NCBI GenBank assembly: GCA_025358295.1
Contig: JANYJY010000048.1
Span: forward strand, 1 to 50,117
Direction of reading: 5' to 3'
DNA from: Gammaproteobacteria bacterium
GTDB taxonomy: Bacteria; Pseudomonadota; Gammaproteobacteria; Steroidobacterales; Steroidobacteraceae
Length of the DNA: 50,117 nt
Part shown: in pieces, positions 35,075-43,111 of the stretch
Position numbering within the stretch: position 1 is the first letter of the stretch
Layout of the letters: each line of letters opens with the position of its first letter
Translations under genes and position numbers: made by a program
Notes under the pieces: model-generated
The model's input: the letters and a program-made list of their open reading frames with translations, nothing else
Told to the model about the DNA's origin: nothing
Database searches by the model: none

Positions 35075-36173
35075 CTCAATGGCTGTTGCCGGCGTCGCGC
35101 TTTGCGCGACGGCCTGTGGCGGACGCCAGCCTGCCGCGCCGGCGGCGGAGCCGCAGGTGTTGAATATCTATAACTGGGCCGATTACATCGGCCATGACAC
35201 GATCGCCGAGTTCGAACGCCAAACCCATATCAAGGTGGTGTACGAACTGTACGACTCCAACCAGACCCTGGAAGCGAAAATGCTGGCGGGCCGCTCGGGC
35301 TACGACATCGTCAGCACCACCACGGCCTTCTACGACCGGCAGATCAAGGCGGGAGCGTATCTGGCGCTCGACCGATCGCAGCTGCCCAACTGGAAGAATC
35401 TCGATCCGACGGTGCTCGCCATCCAAGAGCAGGCCGACCCCGGCAATCGCCACGCCGTGCCCTATCTGCATGCCATGAACGGCTTCGTCTACAACGTCGA
35501 TCTCGTCAAGGCGCGCATGCCCGATGCACCCACGGACAGTCTGGCGATGATTTTCGATCCGAAGGTGACGGCTCGCTTCGCCGATTGCGGAATCACTTTT
35601 TTGGATTCTCCCGAGGATGTCATCCAATTGGCGCTGGCCTATCTGCATCTGGATCCCAATTCGCGCCGCGTCGAGGATCTGCAGGCCGCGGAACGGCTCG
35701 TAATGTCGGTGCGTCCCTACATTCGCACCTTCGATTCCAATGATTACTGGCATCAATTGGCATCGAAGGAGATCTGCCTCGCTATCGCGTGGTCGAGTGA
35801 CTATTCAGTCGCGCAAGCCCGGGCCCGCGAGGACGGCACCGGCGCGCACCTGGCGTTCACCCTGCCCAAGGAGGGTTCGAACATCACCTACAATGCGTTT
35901 CTGATTCCGGCATCGGCGCCTCATCCGCAGGCGGCGCACCGCTTTCTGAATTTCATTCTGGACCCGAAAGTCATTGCCGGCATCACCAACGACATTCACT
36001 ACGGGAATGACAATCTCGCCGCGCGGCCCTTCGTCAAGGCTGAGATACTCAATGACCCGGCCGTGTATCCACCGGCGGCATTGCGGGGGCGTCTGTATTT
36101 GCCGGCCGAATTGGGTCCGGAGTACGACCGGCTGCGCACCCGAGTCTGGACGCACATCAAGACAGGGCAATAG
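35040..36173 (+). CDS. PotF/PotD-like polyamine-binding lipoprotein
   Basis: A 377-residue predicted lipoprotein with a polyamine-type binding-protein body: VLNIYNWADYIGHDTIAEFE, KVVYELYDSNQTLEAKMLAGRSGYDIV, VPYLHAMNGFVYNVD and a C-terminal YNAFLIPASAPHPQAAHRFLNFILDP. The signal ends in LCATAC with Cys in the lipid-attachment position. The ATG at 35040 is inside the Rieske gene; the in-frame ATG at 35079 is an alternative. No permease or ATPase gene follows, so it must use a transporter encoded elsewhere or act as a sensor. It may bind an N-methylated amine for the pathway. Confidence 0.88.
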   Translation: MSGYTLSWRAYSSMAVAGVALCATACGGRQPAAPAAEPQVLNIYNWADYIGHDTIAEFERQTHIKVVYELYDSNQTLEAKMLAGRSGYDIVSTTTAFYDRQIKAGAYLALDRSQLPNWKNLDPTVLAIQEQADPGNRHAVPYLHAMNGFVYNVDLVKARMPDAPTDSLAMIFDPKVTARFADCGITFLDSPEDVIQLALAYLHLDPNSRRVEDLQAAERLVMSVRPYIRTFDSNDYWHQLASKEICLAIAWSSDYSVAQARAREDGTGAHLAFTLPKEGSNITYNAFLIPASAPHPQAAHRFLNFILDPKVIAGITNDIHYGNDNLAARPFVKAEILNDPAVYPPAALRGRLYLPAELGPEYDRLRTRVWTHIKTGQ

Positions 36174-36371
36174 AGACAGCGCTTAGGGCAGGGCCGCCGC
36201 CGCGCCCGATTAGATCAGGTTTCCCCCCCAAATCGTTGAAAAGTCGCATTTTTGTGAATTGCAACATGCTTTGCTCCCCCCTGGAAATGTAAAGTCCCGC
36301 CCCCATAAAGGACTGGCGCCGTCATGGAATCAGGGCGGCCGGCGATAGAACACGATTTAGGAGGCTTGAAC

Positions 36372-36464
36372 ATGATTGGAACAGTAGCCCGGTGGGGTCA
36401 TAACACATTGTTGGTCGCGCTTGCGCTCATGACATTCGCGCTCGTTTTCGCATTCACGAGATAA
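36372..36464 (+). CDS. Small 30-residue membrane protein
   Basis: An ATG at 36372 follows a perfect AGGAGG (36359-36364) by 7 bases and opens a 30-codon frame ending TAA 36462-36464. The product begins MIGTVARWGHN and then is almost entirely hydrophobic (LLVALALMTFALVFAF), ending TR, that is, one transmembrane helix with short positively charged ends. I do not recognise a family. It stands alone between the PotF-like gene and the APC permease, with about 200 bases of upstream sequence that could hold its promoter. The strong ribosome-binding site is the main evidence that it is real. Confidence 0.6.
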   Translation: MIGTVARWGHNTLLVALALMTFALVFAFTR

Positions 36465-36501
36465 CGAACAGGGCTCACGCGGTGCAGCGCGTGCGCCCGA
36501 T

Positions 36502-36542
36502 TGTCGCGGCGTAGTGGCGACAGGAGCGACTTCCATGTCGCC
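36502..36542. repeat. Two mutually exclusive hairpins
   Basis: tgtcgc at 36502-36507 can pair with gcgaca at 36517-36522 (9-base loop). The same right arm extended to ggcgaca (36516-36522) can pair instead with tgtcgcc (36536-36542), leaving a 13-base loop that contains GGAG. The two structures cannot form together. They lie 40 bases after the small membrane protein gene and are not followed by T-runs. Confidence 0.45.
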
Positions 36543-36546
36543 GCCC

Positions 36547-36735
36547 TTAAGGTGCTTGGATTTCCACAGCAACCCGCCGTAATCCCTGTGTAGGTGTGTG
36601 GCTCAAGTGCAGCCGGCCGGCATGCATTTCGAAGCGGGTTCGCTGCGAACCCCACACGGCCAATGAGATTCCGACTGTCGTGCCCATGAGTTCCGCGCTC
36701 AGGAACGGGCCGATTGGCGAAAAATCCGTTGGCAT
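36547..36735 (-). pseudogene. Remnant of a histidine-kinase ATPase domain
   Basis: Read on the minus strand, this stretch gives PFLSAELMGTTVGISLAV, then EMHAGRLHLSH and GLRRVAVEIQAP before a TAA (36547-36549). These match, in order, the last part of a sensor-kinase HATPase domain: PFFTTK..GMGVGLS, then E.HGGRL, then the final beta-strand and ..LPA. About five extra residues separate the two boxes, and no dimerisation or sensor domain lies upstream, because the APC permease start follows at 36757 on the other strand. It looks like the eroded 3' end of a kinase gene. Confidence 0.45.
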
Positions 36736-36756
36736 TTCACCGATACTACACAACCC

Positions 36757-38178
36757 ATGGACAACGGCATTTCCAGCGAGCCGGCACGACGTGAATTGAC
36801 GCGCGGAGTGGGACCGTGGGCGGCAACGGCCGTGAATGTCGCCAACATGATCGGCACCGGTGTGTTTCTGAAAAGCCGTGTCATGACCTGCAATGTCGGC
36901 AGCGCGAAGACCGTGCTGGTCGTCTGGCTGGTGGCAGGCCTGTTGTCTCTTGCCGGCACATTTTCCTATTCTGAAATTGCCGCAATGATGCCGGAGGCGG
37001 GCGGCGACTATGTGTATCTGCGCCGCGCGTACGGGCGTTTGGTGGGATTTCTCTACGGCTGGATAGCCTTCACCGTGGCGCGAGCGGGGTCCCAGGCCGC
37101 GCTTGCTGTCGGTCTGGCGATATTCATGAATGTGGCATTGGGCGGCGCCCTGGATCATTGGCACTTTGCGTTCAGTGCAATTGGTGCGCATGCGAGCGTC
37201 AGCGGCTTGACTCTGGTGGCCCTTGGCGCCATTTGGCTCGTGGCCGTGATCAATTGTGCGTCGGTGGCCGCAGGCGGGAGCTTCGCGCTCGCGTTGACCA
37301 TCGCCAAAGTGGGGTTGCTTCTATGCGTTGGGGTAGGCGCGTTTGCGTTTGCCGCCGGCGACTGGGGCCATTTCATGGAGTCCGGCACGGCCGGCGCCTG
37401 TGAAGGGGTCGCAATCAGCGCTCGCGGCGGCATTGCCGGCTTCGGCGCCGCCATGCTGGGCGCACTGTGGGCCTACGACGGCTGGCAAAATGTCGCGCCC
37501 CTCGCGGGTGAAATCAAGAATCCACAGCGCAATCTGCCGCGTGCCTTCGTCGTCGGCACACTGGTGGTGGCGTCCTTGTATCTGTTCGTCAACGCCGCGT
37601 ACTTCTTCGCGCTGTCCCCGGCCGAGGTCGCGAGCGTCCCCGCGAGTTCTTCCGTGGCCACCGAAGTGCTGAAGAAATTCCTGGGACCTCTCGCCGTCTC
37701 GATGACGGCCGTGGCACTGATGATTTCGTCGTTCGGCGCCCTGCATGCCAGCGTGTTGGCGAACTCACGCATTCCCTTCGCCATGGCGCGCGACGGGTTG
37801 TTCTTCCGCAGTCTCGTGCGCCTCTCGGCCCGGTCGAATGTGCCGGTCCGCGCCATTGTGGCGCAGGCGGTCTGGGCCAGTGTGCTGGCATTGTCCGGCT
37901 CCTACGACGCGCTCACCGACGCCGTGGTTTTTTCATCCTGGCTGTTCTACGGCTTGGTCACCGCCTCGCTATTTGTTTTCAGAGCAAAAATGCCGGACGC
38001 GCCCAGACCCTATCGCGCGCTGGGTTATCCCGTAGTCCCCTTGATTTTCCTGGCAGTGACCGCTGCGCTGTTGGTCAATACCTTCATTGCCGCTCCCCAT
38101 GAGGCGCTGCGAGGTGTGGTGTTGCTGGCCGCGGGACTGCCGTTCTATTGGTATTGGTCGCGTCACCCGCAGACCTAG
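36757..38178 (+). CDS. APC-family amino-acid permease
   Basis: A 473-residue, about 12-helix permease. VNVANMIGTGVFLKSRVM in the first helix is the substrate-binding unwound segment (IGTGVF), EAGGDYVYLRRAYG the loop after helix 2, and LWAYDGWQNVAPLAGEIKNPQRNLPRAF the helix 6 region. These are standard for APC amino-acid transporters of the LAT-like group. It probably imports amino acids released by the secreted M14 peptidase encoded 9 bases downstream, whose ribosome-binding site begins in this gene's stop codon. The start has only a weak ribosome-binding site. Confidence 0.92.
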   Translation: MDNGISSEPARRELTRGVGPWAATAVNVANMIGTGVFLKSRVMTCNVGSAKTVLVVWLVAGLLSLAGTFSYSEIAAMMPEAGGDYVYLRRAYGRLVGFLYGWIAFTVARAGSQAALAVGLAIFMNVALGGALDHWHFAFSAIGAHASVSGLTLVALGAIWLVAVINCASVAAGGSFALALTIAKVGLLLCVGVGAFAFAAGDWGHFMESGTAGACEGVAISARGGIAGFGAAMLGALWAYDGWQNVAPLAGEIKNPQRNLPRAFVVGTLVVASLYLFVNAAYFFALSPAEVASVPASSSVATEVLKKFLGPLAVSMTAVALMISSFGALHASVLANSRIPFAMARDGLFFRSLVRLSARSNVPVRAIVAQAVWASVLALSGSYDALTDAVVFSSWLFYGLVTASLFVFRAKMPDAPRPYRALGYPVVPLIFLAVTAALLVNTFIAAPHEALRGVVLLAAGLPFYWYWSRHPQT

Positions 38179-38187
38179 GAGCTGACT

Positions 38188-41025
38188 GTGAATTTATCGG
38201 AACGTATCGGCATTCTCGCCTGCTGGATCGCCTGCGCGTCTTGGAGCGGCGCATCGGCCCAGTCGCTGAGCGCGCCCGATATAGCCGAGCCGGGTTCGGT
38301 CGAGGAGATCGCCAAGGCGACGACGGAATCCCGTTTTCTATCTCCTTGGGTCGCCTATCTTCCGGCCTCATCCACAGTGCCGTCGCCGCGGGCGTACTTG
38401 GGGCGCATTCCCGGGGCGCCTGGGGAGCTCGTGAATTCCGAGAAGGCGTATGCCTACAGCCGCGCGCTGGCGGCAGCATCCCCGCGTGTGCGGGTCTTCA
38501 CCATCGGCCGTTCCGAGGAAGGCCGCGACATTATCGTATTGGCCATTGCGGATGAAAAGGGCATTCGAGATCTGGAGGCGCTGAAAGCCGATAACGCCAA
38601 GCTGGCCGATCCGCGCCGCATTGATCCCGCGGCTGCCGAACGCTTGATCGGCGATTCACGGCCTTTTTATTATTTCAATGCCGCGCTGCATTCGGATGAG
38701 ACCGGGTCCACCGAATCGGTCCTGGAACTCGCTTACCGCCTGGCGGTGTCGGAGCAGCCCATGATCCGGCGCATTCGCGAGAACATGGTGGTGCTCATCA
38801 ATCCGGTCTGCAATCCCGATGGCCGCGACAAGCAAGTGGAATGGTTTTATAAATACCTCAAGGGCAAAACCGATCGCGACACGCTACCGCGTCAGTCGCC
38901 GCCGTACTGGTCCAAGTACGCCTTCGTCGACATCAATCGCGATGCGCATCAGTTGGCACATCAAACCTCGCGCGCCTTGAGCCGCATGTTCTTCGAGTAT
39001 CACCCGGTAGTCGTCCACGATCTGCATGAGAGCACGCCGTTTCTCATGAGTTGGAATGGGACCGGTCCCTACAATCCGAACATCGACCCCATCACTTTCA
39101 GTGAATTTCTGGCGTTGAGCTTTCATGAAGTCGAGACCATGACCGGCATGGGCATGCCGGGCGTGTCGACCTGGAATTTCGGCGAGGGGTTCGGGCACAT
39201 GTTCACGGACTCCGTGGCCATGAATCACAATGCCATCGGGCGAGGATATGAAACCTTCGGCAACGGGACGGCCGAGACGCTGACGCAATCGCTGGGTCCT
39301 GAGGATACCTCGGCGCAGTGGTACCGGGTGTTGCCGCCCCCTAGCGGCACATTCTCCTGGTCGGCGCGCGACAACGTGAATTACAACGAAACCGGTGCGC
39401 TCGCCGCCTTGGATTACGCGGCGGTGAATTCCCGCATGCTGCTGCGGAATTTTTACACCAAGAGTTTGCACAGTCTGCGCAAAGGACTGGAGGAGCCGCC
39501 GTATGCGTTCGTAATTCCCGCCGATCAGGGCGATCCCATGCGGGTGGCCCAATTGGTGGCCAGGCTGCAGGCGCAGCACATCGAAGTGAGCCGCATCGAA
39601 ACTCCCCTGACTCTCAAGGAGGGCGTCTTTCCCGCGGGCACCTATGTCGTCAAATTGGGCCAGCCCTATCGAAATTACGCGGTGGATTTGTTGATGCCGC
39701 AGAAATACCCGAAGGATGCAGGGGAACCCTACGACGATGTGTCTTGGGAGTTGCCGGCGTTTTATCACGTCGAAGTCATTGCAAGCGCCGACCCCACGAT
39801 TCGCGACATGCCATTGACTCCATTGACGGCGCCCCCGTTGCCGCACGGGCAGTTGAGCGGTGCGGGTCCGGTGTACTTGCTCAAAGACTCAGGACAAGAG
39901 GGGATTTTCGCAGCTCGATATCGGCTGGCGCGCTTCAATGTCGAGATTGCCGAGCGCTCATTCGCCGCGAACGGCATCGACTATCCAGCGGGCTCGTGGA
40001 TTGTGCCGGCACAGGCCGGTGTTGACGCCGCCTTGCGCGAGGTAGCGACAGAATTGGGCTTGGATTTCGCGAGTACCCGTGCAGTGCCGACGGTCTCACG
40101 GCATCCCGCCAAGGTGCCGCGTTTGGGCCTTTGGGTACCCTGGGCCGATACCGATTCCATCGGCTGGGTTCGCTACACGTTGGACCAGAGGAAAATTCCC
40201 TATATTTATCTTCGCGACGAGGACATTCGCTCGGGAAGCCTGGAGAAGAAGATCGACGTGCTGCTGTATGGTCATGTGGATCTTGAATTGGCCGAGCAAA
40301 TTCAGGGGCTGCCAAAATCTTGGGGTCCGATGCCCTTCAAGAAGACGCCGCAAACGCCCAGTCTCGGCACGCCGGCTTCCTCGGATGACATCACCGGTGG
40401 CATAGGCTGGGGCGGGCTCGCGCAAATACAGCAATTCATCGACCACGGCGGATTGATGATCACCCTGGGCAATGCCAGCATGCTGGCTCTCGAAGGCGGC
40501 ATCGTGCGCGGCGTGCGCCGCGATTCGGGCGGCGTGCCGCGCAGCTCGGCAGGCGGGGGCGCCGCCTCGGCCGAAGCCTCGCACGTGTCGATCACACGGA
40601 CGCCCGGCGTACACATTCGCGTCAGCTTTGCGCAGCCCGATCATCCCATTGCCTACGGCTATTCACCCTCGACCTATGTGTTCAGACAAAATTTTGCGCT
40701 GTATTCGATGCCGCGACGCTGGTTGCGGATGGCCTATTGCAGTACGTGCCTGGACGGACCCGTCGATGCGCGAGGCGTGGTGCTGCAATGGGGAGATCCG
40801 CAGAATCCGGCTCCCTTCTTGGTCAGCGGTCAGGTTTGGGGCGAGGAAAATTTGATCGGCCGGCCCGCGATATTCGACATGCCGGTCGGACGGGGGCATG
40901 TGGTTGCGTTTAATTTCAATCCCCTCTACCGCGATTCGTCGGTGGGCGATCAGCGCATGCTGTGGAATACCATCATCAATTGGCAGGCGATTCTGGCGCC
41001 CCAGACCTCGCCTGCCGTGCACTGA
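38188..41025 (+). CDS. Large exported M14-family zinc carboxypeptidase-like protein
   Basis: A 945-residue exported protein. The M14 zinc site is visible: HSDE (about 168-171) supplies His and Glu and HDLHES (about 277-282) the second His; NPVCNPDGRD and DINRDAH lie between, as in the family. After the catalytic part (to about 400) comes a long C-terminal region (about 430-930) with a later class-I-amidotransferase-like alpha/beta appearance that I cannot assign with confidence. A signal peptide precedes ASAQ. The start is GTG 38188 with AGGAG overlapping the stop of the APC gene. It would trim peptides in the periplasm and supply the permease. Confidence 0.88.
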   Translation: MNLSERIGILACWIACASWSGASAQSLSAPDIAEPGSVEEIAKATTESRFLSPWVAYLPASSTVPSPRAYLGRIPGAPGELVNSEKAYAYSRALAAASPRVRVFTIGRSEEGRDIIVLAIADEKGIRDLEALKADNAKLADPRRIDPAAAERLIGDSRPFYYFNAALHSDETGSTESVLELAYRLAVSEQPMIRRIRENMVVLINPVCNPDGRDKQVEWFYKYLKGKTDRDTLPRQSPPYWSKYAFVDINRDAHQLAHQTSRALSRMFFEYHPVVVHDLHESTPFLMSWNGTGPYNPNIDPITFSEFLALSFHEVETMTGMGMPGVSTWNFGEGFGHMFTDSVAMNHNAIGRGYETFGNGTAETLTQSLGPEDTSAQWYRVLPPPSGTFSWSARDNVNYNETGALAALDYAAVNSRMLLRNFYTKSLHSLRKGLEEPPYAFVIPADQGDPMRVAQLVARLQAQHIEVSRIETPLTLKEGVFPAGTYVVKLGQPYRNYAVDLLMPQKYPKDAGEPYDDVSWELPAFYHVEVIASADPTIRDMPLTPLTAPPLPHGQLSGAGPVYLLKDSGQEGIFAARYRLARFNVEIAERSFAANGIDYPAGSWIVPAQAGVDAALREVATELGLDFASTRAVPTVSRHPAKVPRLGLWVPWADTDSIGWVRYTLDQRKIPYIYLRDEDIRSGSLEKKIDVLLYGHVDLELAEQIQGLPKSWGPMPFKKTPQTPSLGTPASSDDITGGIGWGGLAQIQQFIDHGGLMITLGNASMLALEGGIVRGVRRDSGGVPRSSAGGGAASAEASHVSITRTPGVHIRVSFAQPDHPIAYGYSPSTYVFRQNFALYSMPRRWLRMAYCSTCLDGPVDARGVVLQWGDPQNPAPFLVSGQVWGEENLIGRPAIFDMPVGRGHVVAFNFNPLYRDSSVGDQRMLWNTIINWQAILAPQTSPAVH

Positions 41026-41043
41026 CGTCAGTCGCTAGCTAGC
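41021..41043. repeat. Adjacent palindromes at convergent gene ends
   Basis: actgacgtcagt (41021-41032) is a 12-base perfect palindrome that includes the peptidase stop codon, and gctagctagc (41034-41043) is a second palindrome that includes the pirin stop codon. No T-runs follow. They might form a compact bidirectional structure, but function is uncertain. Confidence 0.35.
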
Positions 41044-41745
41044 TTCGCCGGGAAGGTCGAATACCAACACCTCGGCGTCGCGGCCGTCGCTCAAGCTCAG
41101 CGTGGAAGCATCGCTGATGCGCAGTGCATCGCCTGCTTCGAGCGCATTGCCGTTGGCGCTTATCGCGCCGCGGGCCACATGCAGATACAGGCGCCGACCG
41201 CCTGCCACGGCCAATTGCGCTTTCTCTTCCTTGTCAAAGAGTCCCGCATAGACTCGGGCGTCCTGATGGATCAGCAAGGATCCCTCGGCTTGATCGGGCG
41301 ACACAATCAGTCTAAGGCGCCCGCGCTTTTCCTCGGGAGCGAAGCGCTTCTCCTCGTAACTGGGCTCGATGTTGCGTTCGGCCGGTTGAATCCAGATCTG
41401 CAGGAAATGCACCGGCTCGTCGGCACTGGGATTGAATTCACTATGCCGCACGCCGCTGCCGGCGCTCATTCTTTGCACATCGCCGGGTTTGATCGTGGAC
41501 CCATTGCCCATGGAGTCCTTGTGGGCGAGTTCGCCCGACAAGACATAGCTGATGATTTCCATGTCGCGATGACTGTGTGTCCCAAACCCCGCGCCTGCCT
41601 GCACCCTGTCCTCATTGATCACACGCAAGGGCCCAAACTCCACATGCTGTGGATCGAAGTAATCCGCAAATGAGAAAGTGTGGAAGGACTTGAGCCAGCC
41701 GTGATCGGCAAAGCCTCTTTCATTACTGCGTCGAATGTTGTTCAT
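41035..41745 (-). CDS. Pirin-family protein (quercetinase-like)
   Basis: A 236-residue two-cupin protein. The first cupin has the metal ligands FGTHSHRDMEIISYVLSGELAHKDSMG and VRHSEF, the YhhW/pirin pattern with three His and a Glu. The N-terminus NERGFADHGWLKSFHTFSFADYFDP is the usual pirin opening. Some members have quercetin 2,3-dioxygenase activity, others serve as redox or regulatory proteins. It is divergently transcribed from a LysR gene 89 bases away, a common arrangement for this family, so the regulator probably controls it. Confidence 0.93.
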   Translation of the reverse strand: MNNIRRSNERGFADHGWLKSFHTFSFADYFDPQHVEFGPLRVINEDRVQAGAGFGTHSHRDMEIISYVLSGELAHKDSMGNGSTIKPGDVQRMSAGSGVRHSEFNPSADEPVHFLQIWIQPAERNIEPSYEEKRFAPEEKRGRLRLIVSPDQAEGSLLIHQDARVYAGLFDKEEKAQLAVAGGRRLYLHVARGAISANGNALEAGDALRISDASTLSLSDGRDAEVLVFDLPGEAS

Positions 41746-41834
41746 GGGTACCTCCTGAGCGAAGAATAGTCTCGATGAAACGGATAAAAAAGCGCAAAAT
41801 TCAGGAGGATTTGATCTAGTAATTGGATAGGTTC

Positions 41835-42722
41835 ATGGCAATCGCAAAGACAAGCGTGGAACAATGGGCTGTTTTGGCGGCGGTGGTGGACGCCGGAGGC
41901 TTTGCACAGGCGGCACAGGCCCTGAATCGCAGTCAGTCCGCCGTGAGCTACGCCGTGGCCCGCCTGCAAGATTCGCTGGGGCTGCCTCTGTTGGTGGTCG
42001 AAGGCCGTAAATCAGTGCTGACCTCTTACGGTCACACCCTGCTGGCGCGTGCCCGCAATCTGATCAAGGATCTCGATACCCTCGAGCAGTTGGCGAGAAG
42101 TTTAAAACAGGGCTGGGAGCCCCAATTGAACTTGGTGGTGGATGCGGCATTCCCGCGGCCTCGTCTGCTCGGCATTATCGCGGAACTGCAGCACAGCTGT
42201 CCCCGCACCCAGATTCAGCTGGCGGATGTGGTGTTGTCGGGGGCTGAGGATGCGATCACCGGCGGCAGCGCCGATGTGGTCGTTACCAGCCGCGTGCCTG
42301 CGGGCTATCTCGGCGATTGGCTGCTCGACGTGACATTCGTCGCGGTGGCACGTCCCGACCATGCGTTGTTTCAAATCGAGCGCGAACTGACCACCGACGA
42401 TTTGGTGCGTCATGTGCAGGCCGTGGTTCGAGATTCAGGCACGCAACATCCTCGCGATGAAGGATGGTTGGGCGCCGAGAGGCGATTCACCGTGAGCAGC
42501 ATGGAGGCATCCCTGGCCACCATTCTCGCCGGCTTGGCCTACGCGTGGCTGCCTGAGCATTTGCTCACGGATCTGCTGAAAAGCGGCGCGCTACGGCGCT
42601 TGCCGCTCGCCGCCGGAGGCTCCCGCAATGTAGCGCTGCACATCGTGTTGGCACGGCCGGAATTGCTCGGGCCGGCCGGACGGGCCGCGGTCGAGGCGTT
42701 TCATCGGCACGTCCATCCGTGA
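41835..42722 (+). CDS. LysR-family regulator, divergent from the pirin gene
   Basis: A 295-residue LysR regulator: helix-turn-helix VEQWAVLAAVVDAGGFAQAAQALNRSQSAVSYAVARLQ (in pieces, about 8-40), then a ligand domain (PRTQIQLADVVLSGAEDAI, ADVVVTSRVPAGYLGDWL). The ATG at 41835 is chosen; a TTG at 41823 is also in frame and closer to an AGGAGG at 41803-41808. The promoter region is shared with the pirin gene, so it likely regulates that gene and itself. Confidence 0.92.
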   Translation: MAIAKTSVEQWAVLAAVVDAGGFAQAAQALNRSQSAVSYAVARLQDSLGLPLLVVEGRKSVLTSYGHTLLARARNLIKDLDTLEQLARSLKQGWEPQLNLVVDAAFPRPRLLGIIAELQHSCPRTQIQLADVVLSGAEDAITGGSADVVVTSRVPAGYLGDWLLDVTFVAVARPDHALFQIERELTTDDLVRHVQAVVRDSGTQHPRDEGWLGAERRFTVSSMEASLATILAGLAYAWLPEHLLTDLLKSGALRRLPLAAGGSRNVALHIVLARPELLGPAGRAAVEAFHRHVHP

Positions 42723-42831
42723 AGATACGAGTAGGACGGACCCTACAGAGGGAAAAGACGTGTCCCTACTGTGATGTGGCAGAGCGGAGCCTAAGGTTGC
42801 CGCAGTTTTATTCTGATACAGGGAGAAAGCA

Positions 42832-42990
42832 ATGTCCTTAGGCACCATTCTGTTGATACTGCTGGTCCTGCTTCTCGTCGGCGCCTTGCCGGCGTGGCCA
42901 TACAGCGGCAATTGGGGCTACTATCCCAGCGGCGGATTAGGTTTGGTGGTGATCGTTTTGTTGGTATTGGTCGTGACGGGACGACTTTAG
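42832..42990 (+). CDS. DUF3309 small membrane protein
   Basis: A 52-residue protein beginning MSLGTILLILLVLLLVGALPAWPYSGNWGYYPSGG and ending in a second hydrophobic helix (LVVIVLLVLVVTGRL, in pieces), the pattern of DUF3309: two membrane segments joined by a short aromatic/glycine loop. GGGAG lies 6 bases before the ATG. The function of the family is unknown; such genes are often stress-induced. It stands alone between the LysR gene and an inverted repeat. Confidence 0.85.
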   Translation: MSLGTILLILLVLLLVGALPAWPYSGNWGYYPSGGLGLVVIVLLVLVVTGRL

Positions 42991-43015
42991 GACACGTCAA
43001 GCGTGCTGTCACGTC

Positions 43016-43074
43016 GGCCGCGAAGGCATTCGCCCATCCCGTTTGTCTTCGCGGCCAGCGTATTGTTTGCTGGC
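43016..43074. repeat. Overlapping inverted repeats, possible bidirectional terminator
   Basis: ggccgcgaag (43016-43025) and cttcgcggcc (43047-43056) form a perfect 10-bp inverted repeat with a 21-base loop. gccagc (43054-43059) and gctggc (43069-43074) form a second, smaller repeat that uses the last bases of the first right arm. The site lies between the DUF3309 gene and the stop of the convergent porin, where a terminator would be expected, but no T-run follows on either strand. Confidence 0.45.
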
Positions 43075-43111
43075 TACTAAGACGGCGGCGCATGGGATCA
43101 TGTCGCCACTG

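Noticed and set aside
36640-36660. gggttcg-ctg-cgaaccc repeat resembling a T-arm
   Set aside because: A single 7-bp hairpin with the wrong loop length and no other tRNA arms nearby; lies within the kinase remnant.
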